Source: Comamonadaceae bacterium
GTDB taxonomy: Bacteria > Pseudomonadota > Gammaproteobacteria > Burkholderiales > Burkholderiaceae_C
Direction of reading: 5' to 3'
Assembly (NCBI GenBank): GCA_947460065.1
Contig: CANHGF010000164.1
Span: 1-6,201 of the forward strand
Length of the DNA: 6,201 nucleotides
Below the pieces are notes generated by a model, which was not told the DNA's origin, did not search any database, and was given only the letters and a program-made list of their open reading frames with translations. The position numbers were made by a program, and so were the translations under genes. Every line of letters begins with the position of its first letter. Position 1 is the stretch's first letter. Positions 1-6,201 of the stretch are shown here, piece after piece.

Positions 1-5
1 ACACC

Positions 6-746
6 ATGCTGCTGATTCCCGCCATCGACCTCAAAGACGGCCAGTGTGTACGCCTGAAGCAGGGCGACATGGATCAGGCCACCCACTTTGGCGAAGACCC
101 AACGGCCATGGCCCGCAACTGGCTGAGCAAAGGCGCGCGCCGCCTTCATCTGGTGGACCTCAACGGCGCTTTTGCCGGCAAGCCCAAGAACGAGCAGGCC
201 ATCCGCAAGATCCTCAAAGAGGTCGGCGGTGAGATCGACGTACAGCTCGGCGGCGGCATCCGCGACCTCGACACCATCGAGCGCTACCTCGATGCCGGCC
301 TGCGCTACGTCATCATCGGCACGGCCGCGGTCAAGAACCCCGGCTTTTTGCAGGACGCCTGCACCGCCTTTGGCGGGCACATCATCGTCGGACTCGATGC
401 CAAGGACGGCAAAGTGGCCACGGACGGCTGGAGCAAGCTCACCGGCCACGAGGTGGTTGATCTGGCGCGTAAATTCGAGGACTATGGGGTTGAGTCCGTG
501 ATCTACACCGACATCGGTCGCGATGGCATGCTCAGCGGCATCAACATCGAGGCCACGGTGCGGCTGGCGCAGGCGCTTTCCATCCCGGTGATCGCCTCGG
601 GCGGCTTGTCCAATATGGCTGACATTGATGCGCTGTGCGCGGTCGAGGGCGAGGGCGTCGAAGGCGTGATCTGCGGCCGTTCCATCTACACTGGCGACCT
701 TGATTTCGCGGCCGCGCAGGCGCGCGCCGATGATCTCAACGGCTGA
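6..746 (+). CDS. hisA: HisA, phosphoribosylformimino-5-aminoimidazole carboxamide ribotide isomerase
   Basis: Cytoplasmic enzyme of histidine biosynthesis. It converts ProFAR to PRFAR by an Amadori rearrangement and supplies the substrate of HisF, encoded next. The 246-residue length is normal for this (beta-alpha)8 barrel. The N-terminus [11 protein letters not shown] carries the first catalytic Asp (D8). The second is D131 in [15 protein letters not shown]. The conserved TDIGRDG lies at 168-174. Phosphate-binding glycines are in LGGGIRD (81-87), ASGG (197-200) and CGRSIY (223-228). The ATG at 6 gives the family's usual N-terminus. Only five bases precede it, so its ribosome-binding site cannot be judged, and the upstream his genes (probably hisH) are outside the window. 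A 47-base gap separates it from hisF. Identification is secure. Confidence 0.98.
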   Translation: MLLIPAIDLKDGQCVRLKQGDMDQATHFGEDPTAMARNWLSKGARRLHLVDLNGAFAGKPKNEQAIRKILKEVGGEIDVQLGGGIRDLDTIERYLDAGLRYVIIGTAAVKNPGFLQDACTAFGGHIIVGLDAKDGKVATDGWSKLTGHEVVDLARKFEDYGVESVIYTDIGRDGMLSGINIEATVRLAQALSIPVIASGGLSNMADIDALCAVEGEGVEGVICGRSIYTGDLDFAAAQARADDLNG

Positions 747-793
747 GCCGTTCCACCCCAAGCTGCTGCGCCACCGGTGTCAGCGCCCTTTCT

Positions 794-1594
794 ATGCTTG
801 CCAAACGCATCATCCCTTGCCTGGACGTGACGGGCGGCCGCGTGGTCAAAGGGGTCAACTTCCTTGAGCTGCGCGACGCTGGCGACCCGGTGGAAATTGC
901 CGCGCGCTACAACGCCCAGGGCGCTGATGAGCTGACCTTTCTCGACATCACGGCCACCAGCGACGGACGTGATCTGATCCTGCCCATCATCGAGGCCGTG
1001 GCCTCCCAAGTCTTCATTCCGCTGACGGTCGGAGGCGGCGTGCGCAGTGTGGCCGATGTGCGCCGACTGCTCAATGCGGGCGCCGACAAGACCAGCTTCA
1101 ATTCGGCCGCCATCGCCAACCCGCCCCTGATCCGCGAGGCCAGCGACAAATACGGCTCGCAGTGCATCGTGGTGGCCATCGATGCCAAGCGCCGCAGCGC
1201 AGACGACGAGCAGCGCCCGGATGAGCAGGGCCGGCCGGTGGGACCGGGCTGGGACGTTTATAGCCACGGTGGCCGCAAGAATGTTGGCCTCGATGCGGTG
1301 GCCTGGGCCCGCAAGATGGCCGACTATGGCGCCGGCGAGATCTTGCTAACCAGCATGGACCGAGACGGCACCAAGTCGGGTTTTGACCTGGCGCTCACCC
1401 GCGCCGTCAGCGACGCGGTGAGCGTGCCCGTGATCGCCTCGGGCGGCGTGGGCAATCTTGACCATCTGGCCGATGGGGTACAGCAAGGCGCAGCCGATGC
1501 GGTGCTGGCGGCCAGCATCTTTCATTACGGCGAATACACGGTGCAGCAGGCCAAGCAGCGCATGCGCGAGCGTGGCATCCCGGTGCGTCTGTGA
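794..1594 (+). CDS. hisF: HisF, imidazole glycerol phosphate synthase cyclase subunit
   Basis: Cyclase half of imidazole glycerol phosphate synthase. With ammonia channelled from the glutaminase HisH (not in this window) it turns PRFAR into imidazole glycerol phosphate and AICAR, the latter feeding purine synthesis. It is a (beta-alpha)8 barrel homologous to HisA. The N-terminus [19 protein letters not shown] contains catalytic D11, and VVAIDAKR contains catalytic D130. LTVGGGVRS (77-85), [13 protein letters not shown] (184-196) and VIASGGVG (213-220) form the substrate and phosphate sites. At 266 residues it is longer than the usual roughly 252-258, because of a charged, Gly/Pro-rich loop at about 134-152, right after D130. 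The ATG at 794 starts the canonical sequence. No good Shine-Dalgarno is visible, so expression may rely on translation from upstream. Confidence 0.98.
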   Translation: MLAKRIIPCLDVTGGRVVKGVNFLELRDAGDPVEIAARYNAQGADELTFLDITATSDGRDLILPIIEAVASQVFIPLTVGGGVRSVADVRRLLNAGADKTSFNSAAIANPPLIREASDKYGSQCIVVAIDAKRRSADDEQRPDEQGRPVGPGWDVYSHGGRKNVGLDAVAWARKMADYGAGEILLTSMDRDGTKSGFDLALTRAVSDAVSVPVIASGGVGNLDHLADGVQQGAADAVLAASIFHYGEYTVQQAKQRMRERGIPVRL

Positions 1595-1617
1595 ATCTGC
1601 TCACGTAAGATAGTCCC

Positions 1618-2010
1618 ATGAATTGGATCGATCAAGTCCAGTGGGACGCTCAAGGCCTGGTGCCCGTCATTGCCCAGGAGGCCGGCTCCGGCGATGTGCT
1701 GATGTTTGCCTGGATGAACCGCGAGGCCCTGCAAAAGACCGCTGAGCTCGGCCGTGCGGTGTATTTCAGCCGCTCGCGCGGCAAGCTCTGGTTCAAAGGC
1801 GAGGAGTCCGGTCATGTGCAGACGGTGCACGACATCCGGCTCGACTGCGACAACGATGTGGTGCTGCTCAAGGTGACCCAGACCGGCCATGAGCCTGGCA
1901 TTGCCTGTCATACCGGGCGGCACAGCTGCTTTTTTCAGCGCTATGAAGGCGGGCAGTGGCACAGTGTCGAGCCTGTGCTCAAAGACCCCGCTCAGATCTA
2001 CAAGAACTGA
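1618..2010 (+). CDS. hisI: HisI, phosphoribosyl-AMP cyclohydrolase
   Basis: Third enzyme of histidine biosynthesis. It hydrolyses the adenine ring of phosphoribosyl-AMP to give ProFAR and needs zinc and magnesium. The 130 residues form a stand-alone cyclohydrolase, unlike the HisIE fusion of Escherichia coli. Diagnostic motifs are all present: [10 protein letters not shown] (29-38), [18 protein letters not shown] (49-66), and DCDND (76-80) with the Mg-binding aspartates D76, D78 and D80. CHTGRHSCF (97-105) gives zinc cysteines C97 and C104, with C77 as the third expected ligand from the partner subunit. It begins 23 bases after hisF and ends two bases before the hisE start, so the genes are tightly packed. 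No clear ribosome-binding site precedes the ATG. Confidence 0.97.
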   Translation: MNWIDQVQWDAQGLVPVIAQEAGSGDVLMFAWMNREALQKTAELGRAVYFSRSRGKLWFKGEESGHVQTVHDIRLDCDNDVVLLKVTQTGHEPGIACHTGRHSCFFQRYEGGQWHSVEPVLKDPAQIYKN

Positions 2011-2012
2011 AC

Positions 2013-2390
2013 ATGAGCTCCAACGACACCCTGGCCCGCTTGGCGGCCGTGCTTGAAAGCCGCAAGATCGCCAACGGCGGTAACCCCGAGGCCAGTTATG
2101 TGGCCCGTCTGTTTGCCAAAGGGCCTGATGCCTTTCTCAAGAAGATCGGCGAGGAGGCCACCGAAGCGGTGATGGCTGCCAAGGACCTGGAGCGCGGCGA
2201 CAGCACCGAGCTGCGTGCTCGCTTCATCGGCGAAGTGGCCGACCTTTGGTTTCACTCCATGGTGGCGCTGGCCCATTACGGCCTGCAGCCGGCCGATGTG
2301 TTGGCCGAGCTCGAGCGCCGTGAGGGCCTGGGCGGCCTGGAAGAAAAAGCCCTGCGCAAGGCCCAGGCCCGCGAGGCCGAGGGTTCCTAG
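2013..2390 (+). CDS. hisE: HisE, phosphoribosyl-ATP pyrophosphatase
   Basis: Second enzyme of histidine biosynthesis. It splits pyrophosphate from phosphoribosyl-ATP to give phosphoribosyl-AMP, the HisI substrate. It is an all-alpha protein of the MazG-like superfamily. The metal-binding signature is visible as EEATE (E47, E48, E51) and EVADLWFH (E74, D77). K44 and the SYVARLF segment (28-34) are typical of the HisE branch rather than general MazG. The C-terminal tail (about 98-125) is charged and Ala-rich. I place the start at the ATG at 2013, two bases after the hisI stop, giving 125 residues. A longer frame opens at 1956, but its extra 19 residues lie inside hisI and are not family-like. 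The spacing suggests translational coupling to hisI. Confidence 0.96.
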   Translation: MSSNDTLARLAAVLESRKIANGGNPEASYVARLFAKGPDAFLKKIGEEATEAVMAAKDLERGDSTELRARFIGEVADLWFHSMVALAHYGLQPADVLAELERREGLGGLEEKALRKAQAREAEGS

Positions 2391-2419
2391 CCCGGGCCCG
2401 ACACGCTGCTGGCCTCGCC

Positions 2420-2815
2420 ATGTCCCTGCCTGAACCCTTCATGCCGCCCAGCGGCAAGACCTCTGGGGAGCGGCTGCTGATGCAGGTGCTCTATGCCTTG
2501 CACACCCTGGCCTGGTTTTCGGTGGGCATGCTGGCCGTGCTGGCGCTGATCCTCAACTACATCCGGCGTGTCGATGAAACCGATGCCCTCTACCAGGCCC
2601 ACCACCGCTACATGATTGCCACCTTCTGGTGGACGCTGCTGTGGCTGTTGCTGCTGGCACCCTTGTGGCTGCTGTTCATCCTGCCCGGCTGGCTGGCCTA
2701 TTTTTTGGTGCTGCTGTGGTACCTCTACCGTTGCGTCAGAGGCTGGCTGCGCTTTAACGACGCCCGCCTGCCCCAGAACCTTCCCCCGACCGTCGACTCC
2801 ATCCCATCGCCATGA
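2420..2815 (+). CDS. Small multi-pass membrane protein, function unknown (COG3671/DUF4870-like)
   Basis: A 131-residue inner-membrane protein with three predicted hydrophobic helices at about 22-47, 65-87 and 89-106. The polar loop between helices 1 and 2 (NYIRRVDETDALYQAHHRY, 46-64) holds a His-His pair next to the FWW start of helix 2. The segment after helix 3 (RCVRGWLRFNDARLP) is basic. This pattern, helix then a short charged loop with H.RY..TFW then a hydrophobic hairpin then R..RGW, resembles the uncharacterised COG3671/DUF4870-type membrane proteins. That match is from memory and not searched. No catalytic function can be assigned. It starts 29 bases after hisE and overlaps the HIT gene by ATGA, so it is probably co-transcribed and coupled. 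Later in-frame ATGs at 2441 and 2480 are possible starts, since no Shine-Dalgarno decides the matter. Confidence 0.85.
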   Translation: MSLPEPFMPPSGKTSGERLLMQVLYALHTLAWFSVGMLAVLALILNYIRRVDETDALYQAHHRYMIATFWWTLLWLLLLAPLWLLFILPGWLAYFLVLLWYLYRCVRGWLRFNDARLPQNLPPTVDSIPSP

Positions 2816-3174
2816 GCCACGCACCTGATAACTGCATTTTTTGCAAGATCGCCGCCGGCCAGATTCCCAGCCGTAAGGTCTATGAAGACGAGGATATTTA
2901 CGCCTTCCACGATATCAACCCCTGGGCGCCGATTCACTTTCTGATCATTCCGCGCGCCCATATCTCCTCTATGGCCCAGGTTGGTCCCGAGCATCAGGCG
3001 CTGCTGGGGCGCATGATGGTGCTGGCCCCTCGGCTGGCGCTGGAGCAGGGCTGCAACCCCTATCCGCAAGGCGGGTTTCGCATCGTCACCAATACCGGTG
3101 CCGAAGGCGGGCAGGAGGTGCATCACCTGCATTGGCATGTCATGGGCGGCCCGCGTCCCTGGCTGCGCGGCTGA
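2812..3174 (+). CDS. hinT: Histidine triad (HIT) family nucleotide-binding protein, HinT-like
   Basis: Cytoplasmic HIT-superfamily protein of 120 residues, close to the usual bacterial HinT size. HinT enzymes hydrolyse adenosine 5'-phosphoramidates and related aminoacyl-adenylates; the cellular substrate here is unknown. The triad is H105-L-H107-W-H109-V-M-G-G. H107, the middle histidine, is the expected nucleophile. Upstream, HDINPWAPIHFLIIPRAHI (33-51) is the nucleotide-binding strand pair, with D34 expected to contact the ribose. NTGAEGGQ (94-101) is the loop before the triad. The N-terminal CIFC (C8, C11) could form a structural metal site, as in zinc-containing HIT proteins. The ATG overlaps the previous stop codon (ATGA), so translation is probably coupled. 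It is likely the last gene of the his transcript, since a promoter-like gap follows. Confidence 0.95.
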   Translation: MSHAPDNCIFCKIAAGQIPSRKVYEDEDIYAFHDINPWAPIHFLIIPRAHISSMAQVGPEHQALLGRMMVLAPRLALEQGCNPYPQGGFRIVTNTGAEGGQEVHHLHWHVMGGPRPWLRG

Positions 3175-3211
3175 GGCCGCAAGCCCGGGCCTTGATGGGG
3201 TCTAGGCCCCG

Positions 3212-3238
3212 CAAGGTCTTGAATGTCTTGCAAGACCT
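3212..3238. repeat. CTTG/CAAG half-site cluster with dyad symmetry (candidate operator)
   Basis: Four copies of the same tetramer in alternating orientation lie here: CAAG (3212), CTTG (3218), CTTG (3227) and CAAG (3231). GTCTTGCAAGAC (3225-3236) is a perfect 12-base palindrome. AGGTCTTG (3214-3221) and CAAGACCT (3231-3238) form a perfect 8-base inverted repeat around a 9-base loop. GTCTTG also repeats directly with a 9-base period (3216 and 3225). No T-run follows, so an intrinsic terminator is unlikely. The cluster overlaps the candidate tatA promoter, which suggests a protein-binding site, but no regulator can be named. Confidence 0.45.
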
Positions 3239-3245
3239 ATAGAAT
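3219..3245 (+). promoter_or_regulatory. Candidate sigma70 promoter for tatABC
   Basis: The -35-like TTGAAT (3219-3224) and -10-like TAGAAT (3240-3245, within TATAGAAT) are separated by 15 bases, which is shorter than ideal. The -10 matches the consensus at five of six positions and the -35 at four of six. The position, about 50 bases before the tatA start in the only sizeable gap between hisA and tatC, supports a separate promoter for the tat genes. The assignment rests on pattern only. Confidence 0.45.
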
Positions 3246-3282
3246 GATCGCATCCCCGGCCAGAATCTCTGGCCCAAAGCGC

Positions 3283-3287
3283 AGGAG
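3283..3287 (+). promoter_or_regulatory. Strong Shine-Dalgarno of tatA
   Basis: AGGAG sits six bases before the tatA ATG. It is the best-placed ribosome-binding site in the window. Most other + strand genes here lack a recognisable one and seem to depend on overlap or close spacing. Confidence 0.8.
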
Positions 3288-3293
3288 TACAAC

Positions 3294-3554
3294 ATGGGTT
3301 CGTTTTCCATCTGGCATTGGCTGATCGTTCTGGCGATCGTGATCATGGTCTTTGGCACCAAAAAGCTAAGGAGTCTGGGTTCAGACCTCGGCGGTGCGGT
3401 CAAGGGCTTCAAGGACGGCGTGAAAGACGGCGGCGCCAGCGCGCAGGCAGCCGAAGAGGCTGCCAAGGCGCCAGCGGCTCAGGTGGCCAATCAAGCGGCT
3501 GCCAGCGCTGACGACAAAAACACCATCGACGTCCAGGCCCGTCCCAAGTCCTGA
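3294..3554 (+). CDS. tatA: TatA, twin-arginine translocase pore-forming subunit
   Basis: TatA oligomerises in the inner membrane to let folded proteins with twin-arginine signal peptides cross. The 86 residues show the standard layout. A short N-terminal helix spans about 5-20 ([16 protein letters not shown]), the FGTKKL hinge is at 20-25, and an amphipathic helix follows at about 22-42 with [13 protein letters not shown], including conserved F39. A low-complexity Ala-rich tail (46-72) ends in a polar C-terminus. The polar residue at position 8 is His, where Escherichia coli TatA has Gln. The start is fixed by the AGGAG at 3283 and by the family's MG.FSIW opening. tatB follows after 47 bases holding a strong hairpin. 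The tail is natively unstructured in the family and varies in length. Confidence 0.97.
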   Translation: MGSFSIWHWLIVLAIVIMVFGTKKLRSLGSDLGGAVKGFKDGVKDGGASAQAAEEAAKAPAAQVANQAAASADDKNTIDVQARPKS

Positions 3555-3586
3555 GGCGCCGGCGCGCGCCTGCTGCAGGTGGCGCC
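3555..3586 (+). repeat. GC-rich hairpin between tatA and tatB
   Basis: Starting just after the tatA stop, GGCGCC at 3555-3560 can pair with GGCGCC at 3581-3586. Inside it, CCTG (3569-3572) pairs with CAGG (3576-3579) around a three-base loop. GGCGC at 3561-3565 offers an alternative outer pairing, and GGCGCGCGCC (3561-3570) is itself palindromic. No T-run follows, so it is not a standard terminator. Its place suggests mRNA stabilisation of the tatA 3' end or partial attenuation before tatB, which is inference. Confidence 0.5.
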
Positions 3587-3601
3587 ACAACCGAGTTATT
3601 C

Positions 3602-4081
3602 ATGATCGATCTGGGCGTTTCCAAGATGGCCTTGATCGGCGTAGTTGCGCTGATCGTCATCGGACCCGAGAAATTGCCGCGCGTGGCACGCACGGTGGGA
3701 ACGCTCCTGGGCAAGGCTAGGCGCTATGTGGCCGACGTCAAGAACGAGGTCAGCCGATCGATGGAGCTCGATGAGCTCAAGAAGATGAAAGAGACGATGG
3801 AGAGCGCCGCCCGCGATGTGCAGAGCTCGGTGCAGACCACGGCCAATGATTTCGAGCAGAGCTGGAACGAAACCACCAGTTCTCTGGAGCAGGCGGCCAC
3901 AGCGGTCGAGACGCCGCCCATGATCGTCTTTCCTGAATATAAACATCCGGGCAAGAAGTGGCGCGTGAAGCAGGGCGCCATGCCGCAGTGGTACAAGGCC
4001 CGCTCCGGGGTGCGCACACGGGCCTTGTCGGGGGCGGCGCGGGTGGCGCGTTTTCGGCCGCGCTCGTCGATCCAGGGTTGA
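3602..4081 (+). CDS. tatB: TatB, twin-arginine translocase receptor subunit
   Basis: TatB pairs with TatC to form the receptor that binds twin-arginine signal peptides at the inner membrane. The 159 residues contain a single N-terminal helix (about 3-20), the GPEKLP hinge (21-26), an amphipathic helix (about 27-48), and a long charged, probably helical stretch rich in Glu, Lys and Met (50-100). MIDLG...[16 protein letters not shown] separates it clearly from TatA. Position 8 is Lys where Escherichia coli TatB has Glu. The C-terminus, [19 protein letters not shown] and then [10 protein letters not shown] (about 118-155), is strongly basic, and I recall a similar block in other Burkholderiales. 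The start is preceded only by a weak GAG, in contrast to tatA, which fits lower TatB output. tatC begins 30 bases later. Confidence 0.96.
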   Translation: MIDLGVSKMALIGVVALIVIGPEKLPRVARTVGTLLGKARRYVADVKNEVSRSMELDELKKMKETMESAARDVQSSVQTTANDFEQSWNETTSSLEQAATAVETPPMIVFPEYKHPGKKWRVKQGAMPQWYKARSGVRTRALSGAARVARFRPRSSIQG

Positions 4082-4111
4082 AGTGCGCCGCCCTGCCTGA
4101 AATCTCCCTCC

Positions 4112-4930
4112 ATGAGCACCCCCCAAGACACCAAACCCGACGAGCTGGCCGGCACCGAGCAGCCTTTTGTGCAGCACCTGATGGAGCTGCGTGACCGATT
4201 GGTCAAGGCGATTGTGGCCCTGGGTCTGATGGCGGCGGTCTTGGCGCTTTATCCGGGCCCGAGCGCCTTGTACGACCTGTTGGCCGCCCCGCTGGTGGCG
4301 ACCTTGCCCAAGGGCGCGACGCTGATAGCCACCAATGTGATATCGCCTTTCGTCGTGCCGATCAAGATCCTGTTTATGGCCGCTTTCTTATTGGCCTTGC
4401 CGGTGGTGCTCTACCAGGTCTGGGCTTTTGTGGCGCCGGGGCTGTATTCGCATGAAAAGCGCCTGGTTGTGCCACTGGTGGTCTCCAGTACGCTGCTGTT
4501 TTTCATAGGCGTGGCTTTTTGCTACTACTTTGTCTTCGGTCAGGTTTTTGCCTTCATCCAGAGCTTTGCGCCCAAATCGATCACCGCTGCGCCGGACATC
4601 GAGGCCTACTTGGACTTTGTGATCGGCATGTTTTTAGCTTTTGGTCTGGCCTTCGAGGTGCCGGTGGCCGTCATTTTGCTGGTGCGCATGGGCGTGGTGT
4701 CGACCGCGCAACTGCGCCAGTGGCGGGGCTACTTCTGGGTGATTGCCGCGGTGGGTACCGCCTTGGTGACGCCACCAGATGCCGGCTCCATGCTGATGCT
4801 GCTGGGCGTGGTCGGGGCCCTGTATGAGGTCGGCATTGTTGCCGCCCAGGTCTTTGTCAAGCACACCAAGCCGGCCGAGACCAGCAGCGCTGACAGCGCC
4901 GCCACCGGCAACGACTCGACACCGCCTTAA
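4112..4930 (+). CDS. tatC: TatC, twin-arginine translocase core subunit
   Basis: Polytopic inner-membrane protein that recognises the twin-arginine motif and organises TatA and TatB. The 272 residues show the six-helix TatC pattern. HLMELRDRL (22-30) contains E25, equivalent to the signal-peptide-contacting Glu15 of Escherichia coli. VAPGLYSHEKRLVVP (107-121) contains E115, equivalent to Glu103. FGLAFEVPV (177-185) holds E182, equivalent to Glu170. The VTPPDAGS loop (219-226) holds D223, equivalent to Asp211. The cytoplasmic N-terminus is about ten residues longer than in Escherichia coli, and the C-terminal tail (252-272) is Ser/Thr/Ala-rich and probably disordered. The ATG at 4112 lacks a clear Shine-Dalgarno, so coupling to tatB 30 bases upstream is likely. 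It ends 19 bases from the convergent protease gene. Confidence 0.98.
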   Translation: MSTPQDTKPDELAGTEQPFVQHLMELRDRLVKAIVALGLMAAVLALYPGPSALYDLLAAPLVATLPKGATLIATNVISPFVVPIKILFMAAFLLALPVVLYQVWAFVAPGLYSHEKRLVVPLVVSSTLLFFIGVAFCYYFVFGQVFAFIQSFAPKSITAAPDIEAYLDFVIGMFLAFGLAFEVPVAVILLVRMGVVSTAQLRQWRGYFWVIAAVGTALVTPPDAGSMLMLLGVVGALYEVGIVAAQVFVKHTKPAETSSADSAATGNDSTPP

Positions 4931-4949
4931 GTTCTGGCCAGCCTAGGCT

Positions 4950-6086
<1,137 letters not shown>

Positions 6087-6193
6087 GAATGAAAGCAAGC
6101 CTCAGGTCAAGGCCTCCAATTGGTGGCCGGGTTGGCATTTTCAAGCAGGACGCCGGCGATGAGGCGCGGTCCGTGCGACGCCATAATGACACG
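6087..6193. promoter_or_regulatory. Intergenic region upstream of the protease gene
   Basis: This stretch must hold the protease promoter on the - strand, but I cannot identify it with confidence. On the - strand TTGAAA (6144-6139) is a possible -35, with no good -10 at the right distance. GGAGG (6117-6113) is a Shine-Dalgarno-like sequence, but it lies 26 bases from the ATG at 6086 and 14 from the alternative TTG at 6098; a GAGG lies 13 bases from the ATG. CCAATTGG (6116-6123) is a palindrome. On the + strand CATAAT (6182-6187) resembles a -10 close to the ATG at 6194, but no -35 is seen at 16-18 bases. Confidence 0.3.
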
Positions 6194-6201
6194 ATGAGTT
6201 C
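6194..6201 (+). CDS. Possible start of a divergent gene (partial, two codons and two bases)
   Basis: ATG AGT followed by two bases runs off the window edge. There is no Shine-Dalgarno. A CATAAT sequence sits six bases upstream, and a four-codon open frame (ATG ACA CGA TGA, 6186-6197) overlaps it. In related Burkholderiales I recall a Nif3-like gene divergent from this protease, so a gene start here is plausible, but too few codons are visible to name a product. Confidence 0.2.

Noticed and set aside
1605..1610. TAAGAT as a -10 element just before hisI
   Set aside because: No -35 is seen at the right distance, and the gene sits in a tightly spaced operon with no need for its own promoter.
1956..2012. 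Upstream extension of hisE
   Set aside because: The extra residues lie within the hisI coding end and do not match the HisE N-terminus. The ATG at 2013 gives the normal protein.
2387..2824. 145-residue open frame on the - strand across the membrane protein gene
   Set aside because: It is Gln/Gly-rich because it is the complement of a Leu/Trp/Cys-rich membrane-helix sequence. The + strand frame has a coherent three-helix pattern and an ATGA overlap with the HIT gene.
3168..3209. GCGGC/GCCGC hairpin around the HIT stop codon and GGGCCT/AGGCCC hairpin (3187-3192 with 3204-3209) as a terminator of the his-HIT transcript
   Set aside because: The stems are only five and six bases and no T-run follows either. 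They may slow polymerase but cannot be called a terminator.
3596..4206. Overlapping long open frames on the - strand across tatB and the start of tatC
   Set aside because: Both are antisense to clear Tat genes, with Arg/His-rich compositions typical of shadow frames and no recognisable motif.
6132..6147. TTGGCA followed by AAGCA as a sigma54 promoter
   Set aside because: The GG-to-GC spacing is nine bases where ten is needed, and the -12 element is poor.

Overview
This window reads as chromosomal housekeeping DNA from a GC-rich betaproteobacterium of the order Burkholderiales, probably close to the Comamonadaceae. That placement is inferred from three things: the gene order (hisA-hisF-hisI-hisE, small membrane protein, HIT protein, tatA-tatB-tatC, convergent HtrA-type protease), the TatB sequence (Lys at position 8 and a basic C-terminal block), and the inserted loop in HisF. 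No database search was possible, so the genus is not resolved.

Positions 6-2390 hold the end of a histidine biosynthesis operon, all on the + strand: hisA, hisF, then separate hisI and hisE genes (not the fused hisIE of enterobacteria). hisG, hisD, hisC, hisB and hisH are not in the window and would lie upstream. In pathway order, HisE removes pyrophosphate from phosphoribosyl-ATP, HisI opens the adenine ring, HisA isomerises ProFAR to PRFAR, and HisF (with HisH) makes imidazole glycerol phosphate and AICAR. Positions 2420-3174 add a small three-helix membrane protein of unknown function and a histidine-triad (HIT) nucleotide hydrolase. These two overlap by an ATGA and probably ride on the his transcript.

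A 119-base gap (3175-3293) separates the HIT gene from tatA. It carries a candidate sigma70 promoter, a cluster of CTTG/CAAG half-sites with perfect dyad symmetry, and a good Shine-Dalgarno, so the tat genes probably have their own promoter. tatA, tatB and tatC (3294-4930) encode the complete twin-arginine translocase. A strong GC-rich hairpin and a weak ribosome-binding site between tatA and tatB fit the known need for much more TatA than TatB.

On the - strand, facing tatC with only 19 bases between stop codons, is a membrane-anchored, single-PDZ serine protease of the DegS/HtrA type (4950-6086). Upstream of it, 6087-6193 is non-coding. The last eight bases may be the first codons of a divergent + strand gene.

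I see no mobile element, CRISPR array, RNA gene or clear accessory system, and nothing that I would call a previously undescribed system. The best leads are regulatory: the dyad cluster before tatA, the tatA-tatB hairpin, and the terminator-poor convergent junction.
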